DNA of 64,000 nucleotides from Apostichopus japonicus. Its lineage: Eukaryota; Echinodermata; Holothuroidea; Aspidochirotida; Stichopodidae. Shown piece after piece: positions 35,640 through 47,160 of this stretch. The stretch lies in the NCBI RefSeq assembly GCF_037975245.1, contig NC_092569.1, positions 34,634,668-34,698,667 of the forward strand, given 5' to 3'. The stretch's first letter is position 1. Every line of letters starts with the position of its first letter. Under the pieces are notes generated by a model. That model was not told the origin of the DNA. It saw nothing but the letters and a program-made list of their open reading frames with translations, and did not search any database. Both the position numbers and the translations under genes were made by a program.

Positions 35640-37300
35640 TAATTATAGTTGTGCAGCGGAATACTATATGAACAATACTTCCTTATTTATTGTACTACGG
35701 CACATCCTGTTTGGGGAATGGAGTATTCCCACATCTGAGTGTATAACAATGTCAGCTGTTTCATTGGACGAGGAATATGTATGAACTATAATATTAACAT
35801 CCATACTGTTTATCTTATATACGTGATATTCAAACTTACGACCTGTATTGACAAATTAAAAGGTACATCGTATCATATTTTGCTTTGGCCTAAACCTCTT
35901 TTATATTGAACGGCTTAGCTAAAGACGGTTCAAGCGCTTCATGTTACCCTTGCCCGCAGTTCTCAGGTGGTAGTGAGGGTTGGTTCCTAACAGTTTTAGC
36001 TAACGGATAACAAATGCCAGTCATATTTTTGCATGAAAAATTAAATGAGTGTTAGCATGCCTACAATAAGTTGCTGACAGTGTCGTAGTCAGAGTTAGAG
36101 GGAAAGTGCCGCCCCCCCCCCTTACTCCTTTGTCACTGTATTTTCGGGGACGAAACTGGGATGGCATAGAAAATTGGCAAAATAATAAACAGCTATGATG
36201 TATGATGTTGGGATATGCTACTTGATTTAACAGCACGGTGTGATCTGCTTCTCAGAAGGTATTCCTCTTTAGCTATAGTTCTCCTTGGCATAGAAATATA
36301 TGTAATTCAACAAGTTAACTTGAGTAAGTACTTAATACTTCTAGTCAAAGTTGCGTGAGTCGTACGGCACTGGAATTTCGTCTTTAATAAAAGATCACTG
36401 AGAAAGGAGATAATTTTGAATACCTACTCACGAGTATTACTATGAATTTGTAAATGTGTGATATCGTTAATATATACAAGTACCTGCCCTGTCCCCAAAG
36501 TTTCTTGCAATAGTTAGCATTTTATAAAGAACCTTAATGTAGTCCTAATAATGTTAATGATACTATTATTTTGCTTCTACGATCTCTTATCGACAGAACA
36601 CTTCTCAAAGGCGAGTGACACTACTCCCCGTAGGCCCACCCATTAAGCCCCTCCTTGTACGGACGTCAGAACAATTTTGTGTCCCCTAAATTTGAATTGT
36701 CTTTCGTAGTAGAGGGGACAGGCTGTATTTGTTATGCAAAGTCATATCGATACAAGCGTCAATTCAACATCCATCGTAGTTATGCAATTCACGCACGTTC
36801 CGTAATCCGGTCTGAAAATGTAAAATGTTATTTTTTTCGAAATTTTCTTTGTCGATGCCTCTCATGCACAAAAAATAAATAAAATAACAAATTTAAATGA
36901 TACTCTTTTCACCTATAAAGGTGTAATCCATAGCCGTGTTATCTAGATCGTCTAGCCTACCTTTGTACATTTATAGACAAATTACGTAAACCAATTTAAC
37001 TTGTGGGATACCATGGTAATAAGAAGCGGAATGCTTGATAATGTCGAATTTTTGTCATATAAATGTCATACTTTCATGTGTAGCACACCCAGTGGAAATG
37101 CTGAAATCAAACAAATGAATGAAGCGAATTTGTTAGTATTCATCGTTATTTCTGGGGTGACTATAGTTGGAAAAAAATAAAACAGGATATCCCATGTGAG
37201 CGGCCTTTTCAGGAGCGGAACAGAAACTATAACAGTGCTGTTTGGCTGTTTGATGTACACTATTTTCTGAAATATGAATTCTTCTAGACCTAACCTTTGA
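35640..37300. repeat. Extra copy of the gene 5' flank
   Basis: Aligns with 29510-31030 in order, yet no signal-peptide exon precedes it. It looks like the remainder of a lost unit between genes 1 and 2. Confidence 0.5.
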
Positions 37301-37939
37301 ATACTGTATCAGATTTTGACACGTTATTAAAATTACAATAATTTTTTGGTTAGTGTAACAGACCTGTCAGAAGTAAAGAAGAAATGCGAGATTTGATAAG
37401 ATCATTGTCTATTTTACAAATTTAACAAAGGTTGTTATTTAAAATTAAAAGTTTCTAGTTATTTTTTTTTTATTACGTCAATATTTAACTATTTATATAA
37501 AGTTTTGGCTAAAATAGAGGGCAGCAGAGCTGACGAAGGAAGCAGAAAAGGAAGCAGGGAAAGCTCAAGAGGATTTAAAACAGTTTTTTCTTACCTCATA
37601 ATGAAAAGTTATCTCATATTTGGAATATGGTTGCAGAATGTTACAATAAATATCTTGTTATCACTCTATGGGCATTTACTTCACACGGTTACAAACAGAA
37701 AAAAGGTCATAACGTTCGTTACAGAATAAATGTTAGGGTTAAACAACGTTTTTCCACATGTTTTTTTATTAATTGATTGGATTGACGTGACTGTATTGTG
37801 CAGTCCACACGTTGCATTGGTTAAGTATTTCAAGCATTGTAGCAGATTATTTGTGGTTTCTTAATTCGGTTTCTTTCCACTGTTTGATAAAGGTACTCGA
37901 TGACGTACGGTAATAGGATTTTATAATTGGCCGGTATTA

Positions 37940-38160
37940 GATGACTTATTTAGGGATGTTGTAATATATATATCTTAATATAAATGATACCATATGTTTT
38001 GTGAGTAGTTCGACGGCAACCCTGATAATGAATTCATATAAATATATAAGTATATGAAATGTGTCTGTGTGTGTCCAAGAAACCAAGAATTGTTAAGTTT
38101 CCACTTTCATGCAGTTGTTCATTTCCAACCAATTAATAATACTTGCTTGGAGGGAGGGGT
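37940..38160. repeat. Conserved array-border segment, copy II
   Basis: Matches 9190-9400 and 59340-59640, including GTGAGTAGTTCGACGGCAA. Confidence 0.6.
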
Positions 38161-38229
38161 TGGTAGCGGGAGGATTGACTACGAAGGAGGCAACACATTA
38201 AGGAAAAACAGACAAGTTTAATGTAATGT

Positions 38230-38241
38230 TTTATTTTTATT
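38230..38241 (-). promoter_or_regulatory. Gene 2 poly(A) signals
   Basis: Two AATAAA hexamers (minus strand) about 290 nt after the stop, at the same relative place as in the other units. Confidence 0.5.
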
Positions 38242-38526
38242 TTTTGATGAGACTCATGCAATATTCAATTGTCAAATTATCAAACAACAGTAAGCTGGTT
38301 AATATTTATAATTTAACATCGATTTCAATTAATATCTTCTCATTCCCTTAGAAAATTTATAATTTGTCGAATCGTCCCGTTTGTAAATTTTGTTGCATTA
38401 TAATTCTTCTTTCTTGTCTATGCCACGTCCAGCTGTCCGATGCTCGAAGATCTGTATGAATATTTTCTTACCTTTCTCAGTAAAAACTGCTCTTTTGGGC
38501 AATTTGTTATTTATTATGTGTTTTGT

Positions 38527-38875
38527 CTACACCGGTCGTATTTTCATATCTGTGTATTGCAGGCTACATCCGTAACCGTTCAAACTATAACTATACCAGA
38601 ACATGGGCGTTCCTCGAGTAGAGCCGTCGTAGTCTCCGTTGAGGTGAGAATAAGCGCAATATGCGCAGTTCTCGCTGCCATCGGGAAAGCTATAGCAATA
38701 GGGACAGAGAGACCGACAATAAGAAGCAGAAATATAGTATCGTCTACAGTCAAAACGATCGTAGAACCACCAGGCTCCTCCGTGTCTTTCAGCACAGTCG
38801 TAGCGGCTCCATCCATCGTTGTCCCGGTTTTTGTACTGAATTGTTTGTTGTTGCTATCAGATAAGCTATCATATC
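38527..38875 (-). CDS. Gene 2 exon 9: terminal FReD segment C, -1 frameshift
   Basis: The acceptor is intact and the reading starts GYDSLSDSNNKQFSTK. One base is then missing near 38828 (AAAAACC where gene 3 has AAAAGACC). Past the indel the original frame is open to TAG at 38527: RDNDGWSRYDCAERHGGAWW, a 38-residue Tyr/Cys-rich insert, SHLNGDYDG, YTDMKIRPV. As written, the shifted frame replaces all of this. Confidence 0.7.
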
Positions 38876-40388
38876 CTGCAACAAACGAGAAAGAGTAAAT
38901 AAACCGATCAATTTATGAACTTTGAATGATTCCAACATCGGATGGAATATAGAGGGCAGTGCGTTTTTGTCCTACTAATATGAAAACGTCAGTTCCGCGA
39001 GTTTTTGTTTTGTTTTTTGTGTTCAATATTTAGGATGCATAAGTAGGTATTTTGTCTTTGCAAGGACGTTGTTATACCTGTTCTGTTCTTTTCCGTTTGA
39101 ACTACAGTGCCACAGCAGGAGTCATATACAGATGGGGAAGCTACTTTTACCAAATACTAGGGTTACTAGAGTCGCTAAAATCGCTCTTTATTTTATATTT
39201 ATTTATCGGCATTTATTTACAATACTATTCATTCATTTATATATTTGATTGTTATTTCTAAGTTCACAACTGAGTAGTTTCCTACTCTGTCAAAACTCTA
39301 GTTATAAATTTCTTGTGTGCTTGTGTTTTAAATCTTATACTTTGTTGAATAATATTATGTTTAACTTAATTTGCATAACAAAATTTTCATTTCTCCCGCT
39401 TATTCAATCCAATTGCATATTTTTGTCTTGAACCACACAGGCTCTATTTGAACCTGGACAATGAGGGTGGGGGAAAGAGGGGTATGATGTTGCTTCATAT
39501 ATCATTAAAGTTAGGAAACAAGGGTATTATTTAATAATATAATATGTTAATATTACGTACAAAGTAATACTTGCATTTTGGTGTAAAAGTCATCTCCTCA
39601 TAAAACAAAATCAAAGAGACGGTTAATTTTTTTCTGTCAATATTATGGTTGTAATATAATATCTGCCCTGCTCCAAGTTCCCTGTTCTACTGGGCAGGGC
39701 AAGAAGGATGTTATTGCCATCGATTTTTTCAATTCTTTACTTTTTACATATATCACTTTGTCCTCTTTGAAGTTTGAAGTGTTGCGAGTTTCGTAGACAA
39801 CAGCGCGCGGTAAGGCAACAGATATTTACGTTAATTTTCAGAATACTCGTTTAGGTTGGGATGATAGTGATGTTGAGATATAATTTCTATGTGTCAGAAA
39901 TACATGGACACTGGATGCTATTATCATATCTACTGTCATAGTTTTATAGATTGCGTATGACGGTCACTCCTATCATGTTATAGGTGTTTGTTACGTGAAA
40001 ACTCGACAAAGAGACCTGTGTTGCCAAGGAACAGCGAATCTTATCGTCTGATTCTTATGTATGTACACATTGTTTACAGTGCTGAAAACACACGTGAGTT
40101 CCAGCTGCAGTTCAAACGTTCGAAAGAAAATAGCAATGTTTGGAATTGTAAATTGCTGTGAACATTGAAAAACGTATATCATTTAGCCAGGAATGCGGTA
40201 GCTATGAGATCAAGACATTAGTCGTTGTAGAATACACATTAAATACGTAGTATAAGAATTAAGTGCTACAGGGGAGCACGTCACATGATCCTCCATGGTT
40301 GGCATGTTGTTTGTCTTGGCGCGTCTCCTAATGACGTTATCGGTCCAGATGTGTATATGAGTCAATAATTAGAACATCAACTACTCAC

Positions 40389-40650
40389 CTGTATTTCCAC
40401 TGTGTGATCTAACTGATAGTCGATACTTGTCTGCCTCGTTATTAATTCTAAAAGTGGAATAGACCGCGTATTTCGATGATGAGCCGGAGTCCCTTAGATC
40501 AATACGAAGCTGGTACGTTTTCTGGTTGGTCATAGAGTGGATATATTTATTACCTAGCCAGTGGTCTTGGTTTTTATTACCGAAACCGTTCTTGTAGTCC
40601 GACCAACCACGATTAAAGTCAGTGGAGGCACTCGATCGTCGCTGGAAAAC
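40389..40650 (-). CDS. Gene 2 exon 8: FReD segment B
   Basis: 262 nt, phase 0 to 1. VFQRRSSASTDFNRGW, GFGNKNQDHWLGNKYI, YQLRIDLRD, SGNTG. Intact. Confidence 0.88.
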
Positions 40651-40910
40651 CTATGAAATGGAAACAAAAAAGTAATCCAACTATATCATCTACTAATCCG
40701 TAAGAGCATGACATCCAAAGCCATAAAATAGTTTAACAAAGATGGATATTGTGAAAGTGAGATAATTCGCAAGAGTATTCTGTTTCTTGATTTGTGTTGC
40801 TGAAATGGTCAAGTTCATTTCAAAGAGATCTGCAGTGCATCAGTTTGAGGATGTAAAGTATAATGTGAGGAAGTTAAGAGTTTATATCCTAAACTGTTTT
40901 TGAAACTCAC

Positions 40911-41219
40911 CGTCCATCCTCCTCCGTTACTTTCCATCTCACAGTAAACCTGAATGCCGCTTGGCCAACCATCAGGGTAAATAGTGTAAACACCATCACT
41001 GCGTATACCGGAAACATAAAGCTCGTAGCAATCTTTTGCGATCACGCGTATGCACGTCTCTCCGTCCCCTTGGTAGGTTGGATTGCAGTAACATTTACGG
41101 ACACCGTTCCTCTCAGCACAAGTTGCTTGACTATTACATTGGTAATTCTCAATTACAAGCCGGTTGTTCCTACAAATCGATTTTCGTGTACATCTTGAAT
41201 TGATGTAAAAGTGGCCCTC
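40911..41219 (-). CDS. Gene 2 exon 7: EGF fused to FReD segment A
   Basis: 309-nt 0-0 exon. EGF begins EGHFYINSRCTRKSIC. The FReD part has AKDCYELYVSG, GVYTIYPDGW and VYCEMESNGGGWT. Donor ACG|GTGAGT. Confidence 0.85.
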
Positions 41220-41344
41220 CTAATTTAAGACATTCAGCGAAAATAAAAACAACAACTAATAAATAAATTATGAATTTGCGGTTGTCACAGTGAAATGTAC
41301 AGAATTTCAACGATGGGTGGCAAATGATATATCCCCTCGAATGA

Positions 41345-41700
41345 TCTAGGTATGAGTATGAACCTTTATGAAAGTTTTATGAAGTATTTGAAGTCAACTC
41401 CGAAGTAGGAGGCGAAAGGATCCGCCATGAAAAAGTAGCTGCAAATATTGCATTCAAACGGCTTTACGCGACTATACATTAGGCCTACAAATAGGTCTAA
41501 CCGGAAGACTGTGAAAAAAATATCTATGGAATTTTGTGTCAGGCTTATAAGTGGATGCAATTCGTAGGGAGTGGTCTCGTGATTCCCGACTAAACGTAAT
41601 ACTTCCCTCGACTGACAGTTTTAACTGGACTGAAGACCAAAAAGAAAAATGGGTCAATGGCCCCTCCCCAACGACGATGCGCACGCCACTCGATAATATG
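41345..41700 (-). repeat. Intronic repeat copy, gene 2
   Basis: Same element in the single EGF-EGF intron of gene 2. Confidence 0.6.
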
Positions 41701-41811
41701 TAAATGTAATGTTTTTATCGACAAGTATAAATAATAAAGGTTAATTTCTAATTATTTGGACAATGATTAAGAAAAGAGCATTATAAAATTGCATGAATGA
41801 ATCGTACTGAC

Positions 41812-42021
41812 CCCTAATACACTTCCTATGTCAGCAACGAAGCAGTTGTGGGTGCACGTCTCTCCGTCCCCTTGGTAGTTTGGATTGCAGTAACATTTAC
41901 GGACACCGTTCCTCTCAGCACAGGTTGCGTGATCACTACACTGGTAACTCGCTTGTATAATCTGGTTGTTTCGGCAAGTTGATTTTCGTGTACATCTTGA
42001 ATTGACGTAAAAATCGCCTTC
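41812..42021 (-). CDS. Gene 2 exon 6: EGF repeat
   Basis: 210-nt 0-0 exon. EGDFYVNSRCTRKSTC, YQCSDHATC, CYCNPNYQGDGETC, NCFVADIGSVLG. Intact. Confidence 0.8.
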
Positions 42022-42453
42022 CTAATTCCACGAAAAAAAAAAGTAAATTAATTATGAATTTGCGGTTGTCACAGTGAAATGTACAGGATTTCAACGGTGG
42101 GTGGCCATTGCAAACTTCCCTGAATGATCTAGATAAGGGTATGAATTTTTATGAAATGTGGTCTTTGATGCCAACTCCGATGTAGGAGTCCGCGAGGTTC
42201 GCCATGAAAAGGTAGCCGTCAAATGTTGCATTAAAACGGCCTATGCGACTATACATTAGGCCTACAATTGGTTATCGCCGCAAAACTATCGTTAGGAGTA
42301 TCCAAGCATTTTTGTGTGTCAGGTTTATAAATGAGCGACATCTGAAGGAGTAGTCTTGTGCTTCCTGACTAAATGTAAGTAAAACATTTACTTCTTATTA
42401 TATGGAAAAAGTCATTACGAGAGAAGCACTTAAAATGAAAGAACCGAACTGAC

Positions 42454-42665
42454 CATTAATACACCTCCTTTGTCAGCAACGAAGCAGTTGCATTGGTTGA
42501 GGGGGATGCATTGTTCTTGCTGTCTCATATAATCACCGACACAAACACATTGCTCTGATTTTGTGCGAGAGGTAGCGGAGATGCAAGTATCAGGGTCGAC
42601 ACAAGTCCTCTCGCAGGTCTCATTGCTAAATATCTCATTAGCTGGACACCATTCAGGGATTGTTT
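42454..42665 (-). CDS. Gene 2 exon 5: TIL domain
   Basis: 212 nt, phase 1 to 0. ETIPEWCPANEIF, CERTCVDPDTC, QCVCVGDYMRQQEQC and LNQCNCFVADKGGVLM. All cysteines of the gene 1 copy are conserved. Confidence 0.75.
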
Positions 42666-43519
42666 CTAGAGAACAGAAAATTAAAAAAAATAAAGTAATA
42701 ATAACCTGATACAGTCACGGCAAATATGACATGTGGCATAGCATAGTTTGTCGTCATTACTTAAATACGTGGTTGTCAGAAGGCTAAAGTAAAGGAACAT
42801 ACACTCAGAAGCTGCTCGAATAAATGTAGAACATTTTAAATAGGTAGTGGCCGTTCCTTAGTCACATTAATTTTACTATTTATTCTGATAACGAGATAAA
42901 ACACCATCATTTGTTGTGCAATTAGTCTGAAACCAGGTAGTCATGGCTTGTTTCTGTTTCAGAGTTCTCTCGGTGTAAGTATACTGCTTTCTGACAACAA
43001 TTTTAATTAATAACAACATCAAATTTCTTTTCATTGGTTGTTCTATTTAAACTGGGAGACGAACCTGGTTTAATTGTAAACGTTCTGTTGTACTAACGTT
43101 AGGAATGGTTCCGTGTTCAGAGCCATGGTCGGTGTTGAGTACGAATCACTCTTGTAGTGAGTGCGTAATCACACTTTGGCTAATGGAGGCATTTTGGAAT
43201 TCTAGTATGGATACTAATGCCAGATTAAGTGTTTGAACTCGCACTAGAAGCTTGTACTTGCACTCATATCATAACATATTTTAATTGCTACGATATGTAT
43301 TGTAGTGCCGTTGTACTGTATACTATAAGTTTACTCGTACTATATATATTGTAGCAGTTTCTTCAAAACATATTTGACATGCCAAATTTACTTCCAAAAG
43401 ATCCCTTCGTTTTCAGAATAAACCTTTCATTTTCTGCACGTTTACGTTTGACATTTAATAAATGATCATGATTTTTTTTTGGCTTTATATTAATAATAAT
43501 GTAACTTGAAGACACTTAC

Positions 43520-43784
43520 CATCTGATATTTCGAATGTTCCTAAACTAGATATATAATAATCCCCCCATTCATCTGAGATACGAAACTCGTCGTATGTTA
43601 CATAGTAAGTTTCTTCAACAACGTTCTCAAAGTCCATTCGCAGTTGGTATTGCCTTTGATTTGTTAAGACGGCAATTTTCTCATTTCCGATCCAAAACTC
43701 ACTCCCTAGAAAGCCAAAGCCATTTCTGAAGTCTTTCCAATTTCTACTAAAATTTACAGAATCCGATCTTCGTCGCTGTAATAC
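43520..43784 (-). CDS. Gene 2 exon 4: first FReD, segment B'
   Basis: 265 nt, phase 0 to 1. It reads VLQRRRSDSVNFSRNWKDF, GFLGSEFWIGNEKI and YQLRMDFEN. Open and nearly identical to 19919-20183, which indicates constraint or recent duplication. Confidence 0.85.
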
Positions 43785-44167
43785 CTTCAAAGAATATCAA
43801 AGAAGATAAACGTTAACTAGGAAGTGATTGAATAAACATTATTCGTTTCCTACTGCAAAGCGATTTGCGGCTAACAATTATTACACAGAAATAAGAACTT
43901 ATGTTTCTAACTTCAGTTTGTAGTGTGGGCTAGATGTTTACAGTTTCCTTGGAAGAAGAACTACACTGTACCTAAGTACAATTTGGTACTTAAATTCCAC
44001 AATATAAAAATAATTGATTCAAACTTTCGTTTCGATAAAAATATCAAGATTCTATTTGAAATAACGACTTTGTATTACATCGTTATACATTGCTGTAATC
44101 AAGATTGAAGTAAATTTATACAAAGCTATTTAAAGTTGTAAAAGAGAAATCGAGTAATCAGCCCTAC

Positions 44168-44340
44168 CGTCCATCCACCAGTATCAAGATCATTATTACA
44201 GTAAGCCTCAAACGGTTCGGGATAGCCATCTGGTTTAATAAGGTACACCCCAGATGTATTTTGGGTAGAGGAACATGCATTCGATACTTCTTTGCAATCT
44301 CTCGGATACGCAGGTTGTTGAAAAACAAAGTATGAAGAAC
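44168..44340 (-). CDS. Gene 2 exon 3: first FReD, segment A'
   Basis: 173 nt with the same phases as gene 1. It keeps GVYLIKPDGYPEPFEAYC and an intact TGGWT, unlike gene 1. Donor ACG|GTAGGG. Confidence 0.75.
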
Positions 44341-45212
44341 CTGAATGGAAAGTAAAACAAAGTTAACATTTTATTGCGACTAGAAAATCATTTCAGCTAA
44401 CGAAAATACCGCCAAAGATGCTTTATCTCAATTGCCTCTCTTCACGGAGGGGTTAAATGAGTACATGTGAGGTAACTTGTCATAAGGCGCAATATATAGC
44501 TGCAGCTGTCTAGAGGGATTGTCTCTGGGACAGGTTATTATTGAACAGGGGTAATATAACGTCTGTACAGCTCTTTGAAACCTATCGCTGTTTAAAAGCG
44601 CTACATGAACCGAATATTATGATTATTTTTACTATAAGACTTTTTAGTTAATTGTAAGAGAACTGGTTTCGTTACTAAGCGAGTTAAGGGAATACATCAG
44701 TTTAAATATCAACTATTACTCAACTACCATATAGTCGAATATATCACGACTAAAGTTAAATGAAGTAATCGTTATTGAATTCTCATATGTTACTGTTTTG
44801 AAGCATTATATGTGATTAGTTTTCAGCCTGCAATGGAAATTCAAAGACCAAGTAACTTGAATTTCTTTTTAACCAAGCTTCCGTAGTTATCAATCATATC
44901 CAAGTGAGATCAAAAGATTCACGAAAACAGGCAAATCCCTTTTGTTTAAAGTACCTGAGAAAATATCGATGTGGCACGTAGGATATAAAAGATCGAAAGT
45001 ATACTACTCAGAGGAAATCAACCTTGAAATAGATATTCGGAAATAGTAAGACGATTAAAAAACAAAACGTCAAGAGCGACCATTAAAAAGCTAACATTTC
45101 CAGCCATTCAAGTTGTCCAACTGTGTTAACGTTGATAATACATAAGTGATATAACTTACAGAGTTTTCTTCTTATTATAAGATAAATCATATAATATAAA
45201 TAATACACCTAC

Positions 45213-45244
45213 CTGAAGATCTTCCCCACGGCACTGACGATTAT
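45213..45244 (-). CDS. Gene 2 exon 2: linker exon with +1 base
   Basis: Bounded by ACACAG and GTAGGT as in gene 1, but 32 nt long: a CCCCA tract (plus strand) replaces CCCT. The extra base throws exon A' out of frame, giving an early stop there. Confidence 0.55.
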
Positions 45245-45950
45245 CTGTGTAATAAAAGACATTTACTGAATACATTACAAGACATACAGAGTATTGCAGT
45301 TAAGAATAAACACTATCATATTAAATAAAATGTTAATAAAACCAGTTTGAGGGTAAGAAAGAACTTTTCGCAAACTGTTCCAAAATATGTTAGTTTAAGA
45401 GTAAAGTCGATTTAAACTTTGGTAAATTCTCCGTATCACCAATTTTAATGATGTTTTTCTTTGTCTTTATTCCATATCTGATTTACAGGTCAATGATCAC
45501 TTACAGAGTACAATTTTCTTCCAGGAAACATTAAATTACTGGCATTTTCCGGTTTTACAGCTACTCTGGCACATGATACGTATATTCACGTAAAGAACAA
45601 AGGCAATAGCTGGCTGCTTCCTTAAACAGCTGTGTTGCTTAATGCAGACAGATGTTCTTTGTTCAAGTTATATTTTGACATTAGAACATTTCAGACATAT
45701 GTTGTAACGTATATGTGTTTAACAGTCCTTAATAACACGTAGGGATCATTTACATCGTCCCAGCTATTCTTGATGGACCAAGATAACCGTGTCTTGATAC
45801 TTACCGTGCACAATGAAACTCTGAGTTTTGGAAGGTGTCATATTACTTATAAGGTAAGTTCATTGCCATAGATTTGTATATCTTACTTACTAAACAATTG
45901 TAGCAGCGCTGCAGAAGCTCAGATTAGCTTCTATTTGAAATCATTGTTTG

Positions 45951-47160
45951 TAGTGTTATGCCGTTTTTCTCCAATATCGGACCTGGCCGATATCCGATAT
46001 TTCAATCCCAATATCGGTCCCATACCGATACCAATATTTTTAAACAGCCAGAATGAATGTCAGATCGCACTTTAAGTCATACTTCAATACATGAAGTATC
46101 AGAATTATAATCGGCTATCGTAAATATTATATTGCACAACTCACAAACAGTAACCACTTGATAACTCACTTGTGCCTATTCTATAGCACTAGCCCTAACC
46201 TCTTCATAATTGAATGATCATAGTCCCCAACAAGATGATATGCACAAAACTGTATGCTAGCATTTTGTTCTTGGAAAACACACGTCCATTCCTGTTACTT
46301 CTGTTGAAAGATTCGTTACTCTGTTTGACCCACTTCGTTTAAAACTTAAGCTGCAAGTCTTATACAAATTGTCGTCACATAGAGCCACGAATTTCGTAGA
46401 AAAAAATGTTAAAAGATGACATCTAGTTATCAATAAACTGAATTCATCTAGAAAAAACATTAGCGTATCCTAGCTAAGAACTTTTACTACTCTTAGTGAT
46501 TAACAGAACCAAACCCGCACTACTTTTTTTTAAATTTTTATTAACTATATAAATTATATTCTACCATTTGCCGGCTATACTGACAACTAAGCCTAGCCAA
46601 AATTAGCAAGTGTCTCGTCTTTACATTATTCGTTAAGCAACCGAAAACAAATTGTGATACACAAACTTGATTCTCAGAATACAATCTTTTCCACAGTCGC
46701 TTATGTTCTCACAAAATGCATCCATGATACTCCTTGCAGCTTTTTAAAAGATACACAATTTTTGGAAGGGTGACTCCGTGTTATAACTTTAATTTTCAGC
46801 TGACGACGCAGAAGCACTGTGCAAGTTAGTGTGATGAGCTTCTACTGTAGTTATATACATATAGTCACATAGACTGGTGAAATTTACTTTAAAGCGCTAC
46901 AAAGACTGCTATGTACGTAACGTTAAGTGGTTTGACTGGTCGGCATTAGATCGGTAAATATTTTTCAGAATTTGCGTCATGCTTGTTTGACCAGCTAGAA
47001 CAGATTAATAAATCACCGCAATAAACAAGAAGTAGCTTTGTTATGGGGGAAAAAAACAAGCAAATATTCAATATCGGTTTGCCGTTATTGGCAATGAGGC
47101 TAAATTCTACTGATACCAATATGCCGCCGATATCATTAAACGATTATCGGCGCAACACTA
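45951..47160. mobile_element. hAT-like non-autonomous element
   Basis: Ends TAGTGTTATGCCG and, inverted, TAGTGTTGCGCCGATAATCG, each followed by CCGATATCGG-type subterminal motifs. 1210 bp. No clear 8-bp target duplication and no transposase. Located in the first intron of gene 2. Confidence 0.55.

Noticed and set aside
35458-35784. 108-codon plus-strand open frame
   Set aside because: Its middle is the translation of the (AT)n tract (alternating Tyr-Ile). No conserved domain and no counterpart in the homologous flank.
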